Positions 1 through 9,413 of a DNA stretch of 64,000 bases are shown here, piece after piece. A program made the position numbers and the translations under genes. The stretch covers positions 216,326-280,325 of the forward strand of contig NZ_JAHKPI010000025.1 of NCBI RefSeq assembly GCF_018860425.1. Reading direction: 5' to 3'. Each line of letters starts with the position of its first letter. The stretch's first letter is position 1. The notes beneath the pieces were generated by a model. That model was not told the DNA's origin. It made no database searches and was given only the letters and a program-made list of their open reading frames with translations. Origin of the DNA: Marinobacter sp. F3R08 (GTDB lineage Bacteria; Pseudomonadota; Gammaproteobacteria; Pseudomonadales; Oleiphilaceae).

Positions 1-1
1 G

Positions 2-196
2 GCCATGGAACGCAAGACCGGCGCGCGAGGCTTGCGTTCCATCATGGAGGCCACGTTGCTGGATACTATGTACCAGATCCCTTCAGAGCACGACGTGGCC
101 AAGGTAGTGATCGACGAAAGCGTGATCAGCGGGGACTCTGAACCCTTCAAGATCTATGCGGGCAACGACCACGCCAAGGCTGTACCCGAGGATTGA
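2..196 (+). CDS. clpX: ClpX, ATP-dependent Clp protease ATP-binding subunit (C-terminal end, partial)
   Basis: Only the last 64 codons are inside the window; the reading frame is open to the left edge, so the gene begins upstream. The residues include the [15 protein letters not shown] stretch typical of the small C-terminal AAA+ subdomain of ClpX, the unfoldase that feeds substrates to ClpP in the cytoplasm. The methionine at position 5 is internal, not a start. The gene ends with a charged tail and TGA, followed 22 bases later by a strong hairpin terminator. ClpX directly upstream of lon is the common gammaproteobacterial order, which supports the call. Confidence 0.93.
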   Translation, partial: AMERKTGARGLRSIMEATLLDTMYQIPSEHDVAKVVIDESVISGDSEPFKIYAGNDHAKAVPED

Positions 197-218
197 GGGC
201 AGTTCAGGGATTGAATTG

Positions 219-242
219 AAAAGGGGCGGCGACGCCCCTTTT
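219..242 (+). terminator. Rho-independent terminator after clpX
   Basis: A perfect 10-bp stem, AAAAGGGGCG paired with CGCCCCTTTT, closes a GCGA tetraloop. The 3' arm itself ends in four T and is followed by CGCGTTTT. It lies between clpX and lon and should separate the two transcripts. Confidence 0.88.
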
Positions 243-289
243 CGCGTTTTGTATCCTGATTTTCCTGCCCTGTTTCGTTTGGTAAAAAG

Positions 290-316
290 ATTGCAATTTC
301 AGCGGGTGCCCCAAAG
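290..316 (+). promoter_or_regulatory. Possible heat-shock (sigma-32-like) promoter of lon
   Basis: ATTGCAA (290-296), a 12-base gap and CCCCAAAG (309-316) partly match the sigma-32 elements CTTGAAA and CCCCATNT. lon belongs to the heat-shock regulon in Escherichia coli. The match is imperfect and the call is tentative. Confidence 0.3.
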
Positions 317-357
317 AAGGGTGATATGCTGAAAGAAAGATCGTCAGAGGATTCCCA

Positions 358-2775
358 ATGACCCGTATACCCGATAGTGCTGTGCAAGAATACCCGCTGC
401 TTCCACTGCGAGATGTAGTGGTGTTTCCGCACATGGTGGTCCCGTTGTTTGTGGGCCGAGAGAAATCCATTCAGGCTCTGGAAGCCGCAATGGAGGGCGC
501 CAAGGAGATCCTCCTGGTTGCCCAGAAAGACGCCGCCACTGACGAGCCGGGCCCCAGGGACGTGTTTGAGATGGGCACCCTGGCCACAGTGTTGCAGATG
601 CTCCGCCTGCCCGATGGCACCGTTAAGGTGCTTGTAGAGGGCAATGCCCGCGCCACCATCAGCGATATTACCGAGGCTGAATACCTGTCCGGTGGCGCTG
701 TGCTTATGGATGAAGAGGGGTTGCCAGAGCGTGAGCAGGAGGTTCTCGTCAAGACACTGATGGACGAGTTCGAGAAATACGTGAAACTGTCCAAGAAAGT
801 GCCTTCTGAAGTGTCCAATGCCCTTACCGGCATTGAGGAGCTGGAGCGTCTGGCCGACACCATGGCCACACATCTGGAAATGCGTATACCTGAGAAGCAG
901 GAGCTTCTTGAGGCGCTCGATATTCGCAAGCGCGTGGATCTTCTGCTGGGCAAGCTGGATGGGGAAATCGACCTGATTGAGGTTGAGAAGCGCATCCGCG
1001 GCCGAGTAAAGAAACAGATGGAGCGCAGTCAGCGCGAGTATTATCTGAATGAACAGATGAAGGCCATCCAGAAGGAGATGGGTAATCTGGGAGAGGGTAA
1101 CAACGACTTTGAAGAGCTTGAGGATAAGCTGGAAGAAGCTGGTTTGCCCGAAGAAGCTCGCAAGAAGACCGAGACTGAGCTGAACAAGCTCAAGATGATG
1201 TCGCCAATGTCTGCCGAAGCGACCGTGGTGCGTGGCTACATTGACTGGATGCTGGCCATTCCCTGGAAGAAGCGTAGTCGTGTTCGTCACGACATCGAAA
1301 AAGCGCGCGAAATCCTCGACAAGGACCATTATGGTCTTGATGAGGTCAAGAAGCGCATCCTTGAATACCTTGCTGTTCAGAGTCGTGTCAAGAAGGTCAA
1401 GGGGCCGGTTCTCTGTCTTGTCGGACCTCCTGGTGTTGGTAAAACCTCGCTTGGTCAATCAATCGCCCGTGCCACCAACCGGAAATACACCCGTATGGCG
1501 CTGGGCGGTGTGCGTGATGAAGCTGAAATCCGTGGTCACCGGAAAACCTACATTGGTGCTCTCCCGGGCAAGCTTCTGCAGAAATTGTCCAAGGTTGGGG
1601 TTAAGAACCCGTTATTCCTGTTTGACGAGATCGACAAGATGGGAATGGATCACCGGGGTGATCCGGCTTCCGCTCTGTTAGAGGTACTGGATCCCGAGCA
1701 AAACCATACCTTCAATGATCATTACCTCGAAGTGGATTACGATCTCTCCGACGTGATGTTTGTGTGCACGTCAAACTCCATGGACATACCGCCGGCGTTG
1801 CTGGACCGGATGGAAATTATCCGGATTCCCGGGTACACCGAGGATGAAAAGGTCAATATCGCCCTGCGGTATCTGTTACCGAAGCAGGTCAAGGCAAACG
1901 GGTTGCGCAAGGATGAATTGAAGATGCCGGAGGATAGCCTTCGGGATCTGATTCGTTACTACACTCGTGAAGCGGGTGTGCGTGGCCTGGAGCGTGAGAT
2001 TGCGAAGATTTGCCGAAAGGTGGTTCGCGACCATGTTGAGAGTGGTGAGAAGGCCTCTGTGACCCTCACCAAAGACATGCTTGAGAACTACTCGGGGGTG
2101 AAAAAGTTCAAGTACGGACTGGCCGAGGAAAAGAACGAGATCGGTCAGGTAACTGGTCTTGCATGGACCCAGGTCGGCGGCGAGCTTCTGCACATTGAGT
2201 GCGCGCTCACACCGGGTAAAGGACGGGTGGTGAAGACCGGTTCTCTGGGCGACGTTATGCAGGAGTCGATTCAGACTGCATTGACGGTGGTGCGCAGCCG
2301 TGCACCTGGTCTCGGTATTGCGGATGATTTCCATGAGAAACATGATCTGCATGTCCACGTGCCGGAAGGGGCAACACCAAAAGATGGCCCGAGTGCGGGT
2401 ATTGGCATGTGTACAGCGCTGGTTTCGTCACTGACCAAAATTCCGGTCCGGGCAGACGTTGCAATGACTGGTGAAATTACATTGCGAGGTCGGGTATTGG
2501 CCATTGGTGGGCTCAAGGAAAAGCTTCTGGCGGCGCACCGAGGCGGCATCAAGACCGTGGTCATCCCGGATGAGAATGTCAGGGATCTCAAGGAGATACC
2601 GGAGAATATCAAGGAATCTCTGGAGATCATTCCGGTGAAGTGGATTGACGAAGTTCTGGATATTGCGCTGGCTTATCCGCCCGAGCCCCGGGTCGATGAT
2701 TCATCCTCGAAAACGGGTTCTGGTACGCCGAGAGATGAAGACGGAGACACGTCAGAACGCATTAATACGCATTAA
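358..2775 (+). CDS. lon: Lon, ATP-dependent AAA+ serine protease
   Basis: A cytoplasmic homo-oligomeric protease that degrades misfolded and selected regulatory proteins. The 805-aa protein has the usual layout. An N-terminal LON substrate domain covers about residues 12-205 and is followed by a coiled-coil linker. The AAA+ module has Walker A GPPGVGKT at 356-363 and LFDEID as Walker B. The C-terminal protease domain has catalytic Ser679 in PKDGPSAG and Lys720 in GGLKEK. Length and active-site numbering nearly match the E. coli enzyme. The ATG is preceded by an AGAGGA ribosome site. It is followed by an HU gene and ppiD, as in Pseudomonas. The C-terminal 25 residues are Ser/Asp/Thr-rich and probably disordered. 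Antisense open frames across it are shadows. Confidence 0.98.
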   Translation: MTRIPDSAVQEYPLLPLRDVVVFPHMVVPLFVGREKSIQALEAAMEGAKEILLVAQKDAATDEPGPRDVFEMGTLATVLQMLRLPDGTVKVLVEGNARATISDITEAEYLSGGAVLMDEEGLPEREQEVLVKTLMDEFEKYVKLSKKVPSEVSNALTGIEELERLADTMATHLEMRIPEKQELLEALDIRKRVDLLLGKLDGEIDLIEVEKRIRGRVKKQMERSQREYYLNEQMKAIQKEMGNLGEGNNDFEELEDKLEEAGLPEEARKKTETELNKLKMMSPMSAEATVVRGYIDWMLAIPWKKRSRVRHDIEKAREILDKDHYGLDEVKKRILEYLAVQSRVKKVKGPVLCLVGPPGVGKTSLGQSIARATNRKYTRMALGGVRDEAEIRGHRKTYIGALPGKLLQKLSKVGVKNPLFLFDEIDKMGMDHRGDPASALLEVLDPEQNHTFNDHYLEVDYDLSDVMFVCTSNSMDIPPALLDRMEIIRIPGYTEDEKVNIALRYLLPKQVKANGLRKDELKMPEDSLRDLIRYYTREAGVRGLEREIAKICRKVVRDHVESGEKASVTLTKDMLENYSGVKKFKYGLAEEKNEIGQVTGLAWTQVGGELLHIECALTPGKGRVVKTGSLGDVMQESIQTALTVVRSRAPGLGIADDFHEKHDLHVHVPEGATPKDGPSAGIGMCTALVSSLTKIPVRADVAMTGEITLRGRVLAIGGLKEKLLAAHRGGIKTVVIPDENVRDLKEIPENIKESLEIIPVKWIDEVLDIALAYPPEPRVDDSSSKTGSGTPRDEDGDTSERINTH

Positions 2776-2790
2776 AGCCTTGATGAGTTG

Positions 2791-2820
2791 TTGACATGCC
2801 AGAGAGCCCGTTGGTATAAC
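2791..2820 (+). promoter_or_regulatory. Sigma-70 promoter of the HU gene
   Basis: TTGACA (2791-2796), an 18-base spacer and TATAAC (2815-2820) form a near-consensus housekeeping promoter about 190 bases before the HU start. The -10 element lies inside one arm of an inverted repeat (2804-2817 and 2842-2854), described in the findings. Confidence 0.65.
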
Positions 2821-3013
2821 TGTTTCGCCGTGAAGCAGCCAATACCAAGGGCTCCCGCGCAGTATGTGCCTATTCCGAATGCCGGTGTAAAACCGAAAGG
2901 AATAAGAAAAGTGAAGAATGGAATTCTCTGACCGCTTATGCGATAGTCGGGAACGTCCTAGAAAAAACAAACCAACCTATAACATCTTCAACCTGAAATC
3001 GAAGGGGTTTAGT

Positions 3014-3286
3014 GTGAACAAGTCCGAACTTATCGATGCAATTGCAGAGTCCGCAGATATCTCCAAAGCCGCCGCTGGCCGTGCTCTGGACGCAATGACC
3101 AACTCCATCACCGGTGCCCTGAAACAAGGCGATCAGGTTACTCTGATCGGTTTTGGTACTTTCTCCGTTAAAGAGCGTGCTGCTCGTACCGGTCGTAACC
3201 CCCAGACTGGTGCAGAGATCAAGATTCCGGCCTCTAAAGTGCCTGGGTTCAAAGCAGGCAAGGCCCTGAAAGACGCCGTTAAGTAA
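3014..3286 (+). CDS. hupB: HU family DNA-binding protein, beta-type
   Basis: A 90-aa nucleoid-associated protein that bends DNA as a dimer. It starts [17 protein letters not shown] and carries the conserved [21 protein letters not shown] arm and the [19 protein letters not shown] end of HU-beta. I chose the GTG at 3014 because GAAGGGG sits just before it and the protein then matches the usual HU length. An ATG at 2918 would add 32 unrelated residues. The position after lon and before ppiD is typical of HupB. The gene has its own strong promoter and is followed by a terminator. Confidence 0.96.
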   Translation: MNKSELIDAIAESADISKAAAGRALDAMTNSITGALKQGDQVTLIGFGTFSVKERAARTGRNPQTGAEIKIPASKVPGFKAGKALKDAVK

Positions 3287-3337
3287 CGGTTCTTTCTCCG
3301 GTAGCTCCTCTCACAGGGAGCTGCCCAAGAAGAATTC

Positions 3338-3368
3338 AAGGCGCATTCCGAACCGGGTGCGCCTTTTT
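3338..3368 (+). terminator. Rho-independent terminator after hupB
   Basis: AAGGCGCA (3338-3345) pairs with TGCGCCTT (3358-3365) around a 12-base loop, followed by a T run. A second hairpin, with GTAGCTCC and GGAGCTGC arms, lies just upstream at about 3301-3324. Confidence 0.8.
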
Positions 3369-3441
3369 ACGTTAAGTCCGCCCGTAGCAGCGCGCTGAAA
3401 CGAATTACACGCACGACCTTGAACAGGGATTCGGGAGAAAC

Positions 3442-5295
3442 ATGCTTCAAGATATTCGGGAAAATGCCCAGGGCACGATCGCCAAGATCATCATTGGTCT
3501 TCTGATTGTGTCGCTATCCATCTGGGGAATGGACGCCATCGTTGGCGGATTCTCCGGTGAGCCTGAGGTGGCAACGGTCAATGGCGAGGATATTACTGAG
3601 CGGGAGTTTCTCCGCGTGGTCCAGATGGAAAGTCAGCGCCAATTATCCAGAATGGAAACCCCTGATCCTTCCATGCTCAATGAAGACCAGATTCGGACCG
3701 ATGTTCTGGATGCCCTGATCCAGGAGCAGGTTCTGATCCAGGATGCCAACGCCCAGGGTTTGGAGCTCAATGACGAAGATATCGATTCATTGATCACCCA
3801 GATGCCTCAGTTTCAGGTGGATGGCAACTTCAATCGTGACCGATTCGTTGCCGCGGTTCGAAATATGGGCATGGGGATAGCTGAGTTTCGCGAAGTGATG
3901 CGCAAGCAGTATGTCGTTAATCAGATTCGTGGAGGCATTGTGCAGAGCGGTCTGGTGGCGGAAAAGAATGCTGAGCAGCTGCTTCAGATCCAGAACCAGA
4001 CCCGGAGCTTCCGTGTGCTGGAAATTCCGGCCAGTGCAGTGGCGGATACGGTCTCGGTAACAGATGCGGATGTTGAGCGCTTTTACGAAGAGAATTCAGG
4101 AGCCTTCCAGCAGCCCGAGCGTGTTGATGCAGCTTACATCACTCTTTCTCTTGGCGCTCTTACAGAGAGCATTGACGTCGATGATGCCGAGCTTGAAGCC
4201 TATTATGAGCAACGGGCGGCTGATCTGGCCAGTGAGGAGCGTCGCGCGTCCCACATACTGATCGAAGAGGGCAGTGACGCCGACGATACGATGGAGCTTA
4301 TCCAGGAGCGACTGGCGGCTGGCGAGTCCTTTGCCGACCTGGCGCGGGAGTACTCCATTGATACTGTGTCTGCCGAGGAAGGTGGCGATCTGGGTTTTGC
4401 AGGTCGCGGTATTTATGCCGGTGCTTTTGAGGACGCTTTGTTTGACCTCGAGAAGGGCGAGATCTCCGGGCCCGTCCGTACGTCGTTCGGGGTTCATCTT
4501 ATTCGTCTGGATGATGTGAGGCAGTCTGAAGTGCCTTCGCTGGACGACATGCGAGAGGAGCTGAGTCGGGAGCTTGCTCGTGAGCAGGCTCGTGAGCGTT
4601 TTGCAGAAATTCGTGCAGAACTTGCTGATTCCGCTTATGCAGCCGATGATCTTGCCGGCCCGGCGGAGGAGCTTGGGCTTGAGGTACGGGAAGCTGTCGG
4701 TATCACTCGCGATGGTGGGCAGGCACCGTTTGATCACGCCGGTTTGGTTCGGCAGCTGTTTTCCGGGGATGTTCTTGAGGACGGCTACAATACCGAGTTG
4801 ATTGATGTTGGTGACAATGTGTCCGTTGTCGCGCGGGTTCGTGAATATCATCAGGCCGCGCAAATGCCATTGGACGAGGTGCAAGATCAGATTCGAGCCA
4901 CGCTCGAGCAGCGCAAGTCGCGTGAAGCTCTTGCGGAGAAGGCCGATGCGATCATTGCTGACCTTGAGGCGGGCGTGAATGCCGAAACAATGGGTGAGTG
5001 GGCTGTCTATCAGGCTGTGCCCCGGAACTCATCCGAGGCAGGTCCGGCCATTATGCAGCGGGTCTTTTCCCTGGCTCGTCCGGGCGAGGATGAGCCTCGT
5101 TTCGGTAAGGCTGTTACAGCCGAGGTTGCCTCGGTAATTGCGCTTGATGAAGTTGCGGACGGTGAAATTGCGGAAGCAGGTGAAGGTGCCGAATTGAACC
5201 AGCTTCGTGAGTTCCTGGCATCCCTTGAGGGTCAGCGAGAGTACGCCGCCTACCAGCAGTTCCTGAGGAACCGGGCGGAAGTCGAGAGACCCTGA
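3442..5295 (+). CDS. ppiD: PpiD, membrane-anchored periplasmic peptidyl-prolyl isomerase/chaperone
   Basis: A 617-aa protein close to the E. coli PpiD length. A short cytoplasmic N-terminus (MLQDIRENAQGTIAK) and one membrane segment at about residues 16-36 anchor it in the inner membrane with the rest in the periplasm. A SurA-like N-terminal chaperone domain (about 37-220) precedes a parvulin domain at about 265-370, recognisable by ASHILIEE, the GGDLGFAGRG loop and SFGVHLIRLDD. A long helical C-terminal region follows. PpiD is thought to help newly translocated outer-membrane and periplasmic proteins fold near SecYEG. The ATG has a GGGAGA ribosome site. It follows hupB, as in many gammaproteobacteria, and is closed by two hairpins. 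Confidence 0.94.
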   Translation: MLQDIRENAQGTIAKIIIGLLIVSLSIWGMDAIVGGFSGEPEVATVNGEDITEREFLRVVQMESQRQLSRMETPDPSMLNEDQIRTDVLDALIQEQVLIQDANAQGLELNDEDIDSLITQMPQFQVDGNFNRDRFVAAVRNMGMGIAEFREVMRKQYVVNQIRGGIVQSGLVAEKNAEQLLQIQNQTRSFRVLEIPASAVADTVSVTDADVERFYEENSGAFQQPERVDAAYITLSLGALTESIDVDDAELEAYYEQRAADLASEERRASHILIEEGSDADDTMELIQERLAAGESFADLAREYSIDTVSAEEGGDLGFAGRGIYAGAFEDALFDLEKGEISGPVRTSFGVHLIRLDDVRQSEVPSLDDMREELSRELAREQARERFAEIRAELADSAYAADDLAGPAEELGLEVREAVGITRDGGQAPFDHAGLVRQLFSGDVLEDGYNTELIDVGDNVSVVARVREYHQAAQMPLDEVQDQIRATLEQRKSREALAEKADAIIADLEAGVNAETMGEWAVYQAVPRNSSEAGPAIMQRVFSLARPGEDEPRFGKAVTAEVASVIALDEVADGEIAEAGEGAELNQLREFLASLEGQREYAAYQQFLRNRAEVERP

Positions 5296-5346
5296 GACCG
5301 CTCAACGAAAAAAGGGCGCCGGGTGGCGCCCTGAAGTAAAGACTTG

Positions 5347-5373
5347 AAGCCCGGTGCCCAGGCCCGGGCTTTT
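5347..5373 (+). terminator. Terminator between convergent ppiD and hexR
   Basis: AAGCCCGG (5347-5354) pairs with CCGGGCTT (5364-5371), and a run of four T (5370-5373) closes the 3' arm. A second hairpin, GGGCGCC with GGCGCCC around GGGT (5314-5331), precedes it. Together they isolate ppiD from the converging hexR gene. Confidence 0.8.
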
Positions 5374-5411
5374 CTGTATCTGTGTGAGAGGTTTGCCCTT
5401 GGTTACCGGCT

Positions 5412-6305
5412 TTAGCTTGTGGGAAATCGGGTTGGCTTCAGGCTTTCTTTTATCTTCTTGAGGTGCCCGAGGAAGTCCGCGCCACGTTTGAGGGTTACGC
5501 CGGTTGCCAGGACGTCGATAACGGTCAGATGAATAATGCGCGACGACATTGGCATATACACTTCAGTATCCTCCGGTGCGGTGACGCCCAGAACCACTGT
5601 GCAGATTCTCGCCAGGGGCGAGTCCGGATTGGTGATGCCAATCACGGTGGCGCCATTGGCCCTTGCCAGTTGTGCTATATCGACGGTTTCACGGGTTCGA
5701 CCGGTATAGGAGATCAGTACGATGACATCGCCCACGCTGGAGCCTGCGGCAACCATACGTTGCATCAGTGCATCATCGTAGGACATGACCGGAATGTTGA
5801 AGCGAAAAAACTTATGCTGGGCATCCAGGGCGACTGAAGCTGACCCACCCATGCCGAAGAAATTTATCTGCTTGGCCTGAATAAGGTAATCGATGGCTGT
5901 GGCCAATGCCTTTGGGTCCAGTGCCTGGCGGGCCTTGTCGAGATTGGCGATGGTGCTGAGCATGATCTTGTCAGCAAATTCGGCAACCGTGTCGTCGGGT
6001 TCGATGTTCTGACCCACATAAGGAGTGCCGGTCGCAATGCTCTGAGCCAGGCGGATTTTGAAGTCCGGGAAACCTGTGGCCGAAAACCCGCGGCAGAAAC
6101 GGTTTACGGTCGGTTCACTGACATCAGCGGCTCTGGCCAGCGCCGCTATGCTGTAACGGGTGGCCGCGCTTGGGTCGCGGAGAATGGCTTCAGCCACTTT
6201 TCGCTCGGATTTGTTAAGGCTGTCCAGTCGGGACTGGATATCCTCAAGCAGATTGTCGTCACGGTGCGCCTGGTTCGCGGCCATCAATGGTACTCCCTGA
6301 TTCAT
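5412..6305 (-). CDS. hexR: HexR, RpiR-family repressor of central carbon metabolism
   Basis: A 297-aa RpiR-type regulator. The N-terminal helix-turn-helix (about residues 20-95) contains [32 protein letters not shown] sequence. The SIS sugar-phosphate domain (about 135-265) contains [20 protein letters not shown] and [12 protein letters not shown]. In Pseudomonas and Shewanella, HexR represses zwf-pgl-eda, edd-glk and gap, and is released by the Entner-Doudoroff intermediate 2-keto-3-deoxy-6-phosphogluconate. Its place divergent from zwf, and the two HexR-like palindromes in this window, fit that role. A second Met eight codons in is a possible alternative start. Confidence 0.93.
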   Translation of the reverse strand: MNQGVPLMAANQAHRDDNLLEDIQSRLDSLNKSERKVAEAILRDPSAATRYSIAALARAADVSEPTVNRFCRGFSATGFPDFKIRLAQSIATGTPYVGQNIEPDDTVAEFADKIMLSTIANLDKARQALDPKALATAIDYLIQAKQINFFGMGGSASVALDAQHKFFRFNIPVMSYDDALMQRMVAAGSSVGDVIVLISYTGRTRETVDIAQLARANGATVIGITNPDSPLARICTVVLGVTAPEDTEVYMPMSSRIIHLTVIDVLATGVTLKRGADFLGHLKKIKESLKPTRFPTS

Positions 6306-6423
6306 GGGCGGTCGTTATTATAAAATCGCGCTGATTATACCGCTTTTTCGACGGGGTTTGGGTAGTAAAAGTATCACGAGGTGCAGTTTTTTCTTGGAAT
6401 TATCGCTTGCGGATGTCACTATT

Positions 6424-6440
6424 TGTTTAGAATTACTACA
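6424..6440. promoter_or_regulatory. Candidate HexR operator before zwf
   Basis: TGTTTAGAATTACTACA is an imperfect palindrome with TGT/ACA ends and a TTACTACA half shared with the gap-edd intergenic site (11982-11997). It contains TAGAAT, a plausible -10 hexamer for zwf, so binding would block RNA polymerase. The match to known HexR boxes is judged by eye. Confidence 0.65.
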
Positions 6441-6495
6441 TTGAGTCTTGCCGTTAAGGTTGTACGACAGGCTGCCCACCAGAGAGAAGGAACCA

Positions 6496-7971
6496 ATGGT
6501 AAACAAGATCAATACCCGTTGTGATCTGATGCTGTTCGGGGCTCTGGGCGACCTTGCCCAGCGTAAACTCTTCCCCGCTTTGTACCAGTTGGAGCGCGCC
6601 AATCTGCTGGCCGAGGGTAGTCGGATACTGGCGATTGCCCGTACGGATGCCGACACCGAAACGGTACGTCGCCAGTTGTTCGAAAAACTCAAGCAGCACG
6701 TTAAGCCGGGGGAGTTCGATGCGCAGCTGGCAGAGGCTTTTTTGCAACGGGTTGATTACCAGATTCTTGATTTTAATAACCCGGATGGTTTCAGTGTGCT
6801 CAATGAGTGGCGCGATGACGTCAATAATGAGCTGATTGTTTACATGGCTACACCGCCTTCCATGTACGGCGTGATCGCCCGGAATCTTCGCGGTGCCAGT
6901 TGTTGCACCGAAAAAACACGCGTGGTGGTTGAAAAGCCGATCGGCCATGACCTGGAATCGTCAAAGGTCATCAATGACGAATTGGGTGAGGTCTATAACG
7001 AGAACCAGTTGTTCCGGATTGACCATTACCTCGGCAAAGAGACGGTCCAGAATCTGATCGCGTTGCGGTTTGCCAATAACCTGTTTGCCTCCCAGTGGGA
7101 TCAGAATCACATCTCCCATGTGGAGATCACGGTGGCGGAAAGTGTGGGTATCGAAGGTCGCTGGGGCTACTTCGACAAGGCTGGCCAGATTCGGGACATG
7201 ATCCAGAACCATCTGTTGCAGCTGCTTTGTCTGATAGCGATGGACCCGCCCTCGGATCTGTCGGCAGACAGTATTCGGGATGAAAAGGTAAAAGTGCTGA
7301 AGGCGCTAAAGCAGATCACGCCATACATGATGGACAGCTATGTTGTCCGTGGTCAGTACACTGCCGGCACAAGCGACGGCAAGCCGGTGCCGGGCTATCT
7401 GGAAGAGGATGGCGCCAATAAGGGCAGCGCCACAGAAACGTTTGTAGCGTTAAAGGCGGAAATCGATAACTGGCGCTGGTCTGGTGTTCCCTTTTATATC
7501 CGCACCGGCAAACGCCTACCCGAGAAGCTGTCGCAGATCATCATTCATTTCAAGCCGGCGCCTCACTATATTTTTGATCCGGACCAGAAGCACCTGGCCA
7601 ATAACAAGCTGATTATCCGGCTTCAGCCAGACGAGGGTATGGCCCTGAAAATCCTCACCAAGGATCAGGGGCTCGACAAAGGCATGCGTCTGCGCCAGGG
7701 TCCGCTGGAGCTGACCTTCTCCGAAACGTTCGATACTGACCGCATTCCCGATGCCTACGAGCGTCTGCTATGGGAAGTCATGAAGGGCAATCAATATCTG
7801 TTTGTTCGCCGGGACGAAGTGGAATACGCCTGGCGCTGGGTTGATCAGGTTATCCAGAACTGGAGAGACGGTGGCGAGCCGCCCAAACGCTACGCCGCTG
7901 GAACCTGGGGCCCGGTTGCATCCATCGCCATGATTACCCGGGACGGGAGGAGCTGGTATGAGGATGTCTGA
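6496..7971 (+). CDS. zwf: Glucose-6-phosphate 1-dehydrogenase
   Basis: Oxidises glucose 6-phosphate to 6-phosphogluconolactone with NAD(P)+, the entry step of the Entner-Doudoroff and oxidative pentose-phosphate routes. The 491-aa protein has the N-terminal nucleotide-binding sequence [20 protein letters not shown] and the active-site signature [13 protein letters not shown], then the large C-terminal domain. I start at the ATG at 6496, which follows AGAGAAGG. An upstream in-frame start at 6448 would add 16 residues absent from the family. It is first in a zwf-pgl-eda operon. pgl overlaps its last 14 bases. HexR probably represses it through the palindrome just upstream. Confidence 0.97.
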   Translation: MVNKINTRCDLMLFGALGDLAQRKLFPALYQLERANLLAEGSRILAIARTDADTETVRRQLFEKLKQHVKPGEFDAQLAEAFLQRVDYQILDFNNPDGFSVLNEWRDDVNNELIVYMATPPSMYGVIARNLRGASCCTEKTRVVVEKPIGHDLESSKVINDELGEVYNENQLFRIDHYLGKETVQNLIALRFANNLFASQWDQNHISHVEITVAESVGIEGRWGYFDKAGQIRDMIQNHLLQLLCLIAMDPPSDLSADSIRDEKVKVLKALKQITPYMMDSYVVRGQYTAGTSDGKPVPGYLEEDGANKGSATETFVALKAEIDNWRWSGVPFYIRTGKRLPEKLSQIIIHFKPAPHYIFDPDQKHLANNKLIIRLQPDEGMALKILTKDQGLDKGMRLRQGPLELTFSETFDTDRIPDAYERLLWEVMKGNQYLFVRRDEVEYAWRWVDQVIQNWRDGGEPPKRYAAGTWGPVASIAMITRDGRSWYEDV

Positions 7972-8677
7972 TCTCCGTCTACCCGAGGGTGTCAGTGCCT
8001 ACTCCGGGGAGTCTCCCGATGAGGTGGCTCAGGCTCTTGCCGGGACCGTTACGCGATTCCTGGATGCCCGATTGAAAGAAGCGCCGAGGGTAAGTCTGGT
8101 GGTTTCCGGTGGCTCTACACCGCTGCCGTTTTTCAGGTCACTCTCTGACATGGATCTGGAGTGGGGGAGGGTAGATGTTCTGCTCGCGGATGAGCGGTGG
8201 GTCGAGGAAGGCGACGATGCCAGCAATACCCGGCTGGTTCGCGAAAATCTGTTGCAGAACAAGGCCTCATCGGCGCGGTTCCTGTCTCTTAAACAGCCTG
8301 GCGCCACGCCCGTTGAAGGGTTGGCGCGGGTGAAGGCCGAATTGGCGGATCTGGCCTTGCCGGTCGATGTGCTGATTCTGGGTATGGGGAATGATGGCCA
8401 CACTGCATCGTTGTTCCCGGACGCGCCGGAATTGGAGGCTGCCATGGACACCGAGTGTCAGGAAATTGTTGCCGCTTCAACCCCGGTGTCACAACCCCAA
8501 AAGCGGATCACCCTGACCTGGCCACTGCTCAGGGAGGCTCGCTTCACCGCCTTGCACCTTAAGGGCGAGGACAAGGTGGCTACGTTGAGCCAGGCCATTG
8601 CCGAACCGGAAAAGGTTCTGGAAATGCCTGTCAGAGCCTTTCTGAAACCTGGCCTCCGGGTGTTCTGGAGTCCCTGA
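7958..8677 (+). CDS. pgl: 6-phosphogluconolactonase (DevB/SOL type)
   Basis: Hydrolyses 6-phosphogluconolactone to 6-phosphogluconate in the cytoplasm. The 239-aa protein shows the family motifs [24 protein letters not shown] and [15 protein letters not shown], and the AARRITLTW-like stretch [11 protein letters not shown]. The start at 7958 lies inside zwf, so the two genes overlap by 14 bases. GGGAGGAG five bases upstream supports it, with a Met two codons in as an alternative. Translational coupling with zwf is likely. eda follows within 31 bases. Confidence 0.95.
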   Translation: MRMSDLRLPEGVSAYSGESPDEVAQALAGTVTRFLDARLKEAPRVSLVVSGGSTPLPFFRSLSDMDLEWGRVDVLLADERWVEEGDDASNTRLVRENLLQNKASSARFLSLKQPGATPVEGLARVKAELADLALPVDVLILGMGNDGHTASLFPDAPELEAAMDTECQEIVAASTPVSQPQKRITLTWPLLREARFTALHLKGEDKVATLSQAIAEPEKVLEMPVRAFLKPGLRVFWSP

Positions 8678-8707
8678 AACGCCCGACCATTTGTAATGGA
8701 GAATACC

Positions 8708-9355
8708 ATGAGCCAGCTAACCGACTTTCATCGTGAGCGCGTCAGGGCCGTATTACAAGCTTCGCCCCTGGTGCCGGTCATCGCCATTAACGAACTCGAT
8801 GACGCCGTTCCTCTGTGTCAGGCGCTTGTTGATGGCGGCATCAACGTCCTGGAGATCACTCTGCGCACCGAACACGGACTCAAAGCCATTGAGCGCGTCC
8901 GTAAGGCCATTCCGGACGCCTGGGTGGGCGCGGGTACTGTCACCAGCATTGATCAATACCGACAGGTGGAAGCGGCAGGCGCTCAGTTTGTTATCACCCC
9001 GGGTGTGACTGAAGCTATCCTGGAATTCGGGGTAACCTCGAAGGCGCCGTTACTGCCGGGAATTGCTACGATCTCCGAAATGATGGTTGGCTACAATCTC
9101 GGCTATCGGGAATTCAAGTTCTTTCCGGCTGAGGTGGCTGGTGGTATCCCGGCCCTCAAGGCCTTTAACGGACCCTTCCCGGATGTCTCTTTCTGCCCGA
9201 CGGGCGGAATCCGCCGAAACACGGCGGCAGACTATCTGGCTCTCGGCAACGTCCAGGCCGTTGGTGGTACCTGGCTTACGCCATCAGATGTGGTGGCGGC
9301 CAGGGATTGGGCGCAGATTACCGAGATTGCGCGGGGCAGCCTGGCTGATCTCTGA
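8708..9355 (+). CDS. eda: KDPG/KHG aldolase (2-keto-3-deoxy-6-phosphogluconate aldolase)
   Basis: Cleaves KDPG to pyruvate and glyceraldehyde 3-phosphate, the last dedicated Entner-Doudoroff step. The 215-aa class I aldolase has Glu49 in LEITLRT, Schiff-base Lys137 in REFKFFPAE, and the phosphate-binding PTGGIRRNTAADYL. The start at 8708 follows GGAG with normal spacing. A Met four codons earlier lacks a site. It is last in the zwf operon and ends in a strong hairpin shared with the convergent pyk gene. Confidence 0.96.
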   Translation: MSQLTDFHRERVRAVLQASPLVPVIAINELDDAVPLCQALVDGGINVLEITLRTEHGLKAIERVRKAIPDAWVGAGTVTSIDQYRQVEAAGAQFVITPGVTEAILEFGVTSKAPLLPGIATISEMMVGYNLGYREFKFFPAEVAGGIPALKAFNGPFPDVSFCPTGGIRRNTAADYLALGNVQAVGGTWLTPSDVVAARDWAQITEIARGSLADL

Positions 9356-9361
9356 ACGGAT

Positions 9362-9393
9362 CGGTCGGATTGCGCCCAAGGCGAATCCGACCG
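9362..9393. terminator. Hairpin between convergent eda and pyk
   Basis: CGGTCGGATT (9362-9371) pairs perfectly with AATCCGACCG (9384-9393). An inner CGCC/GGCG stem and a single bulged G extend it to 14 bp. There is no T tract on the plus strand, so it may act as a barrier or mRNA 3' stabiliser rather than a classical terminator. Confidence 0.6.
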
Positions 9394-9413
9394 TGACACA
9401 TCCGAAATGAATA

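Noticed and set aside
154..1458. 434-aa open frame on the minus strand
   Set aside because: It lies antisense to clpX and lon, whose motifs are complete. The translated sequence has no domain or signal and begins without a ribosome site.
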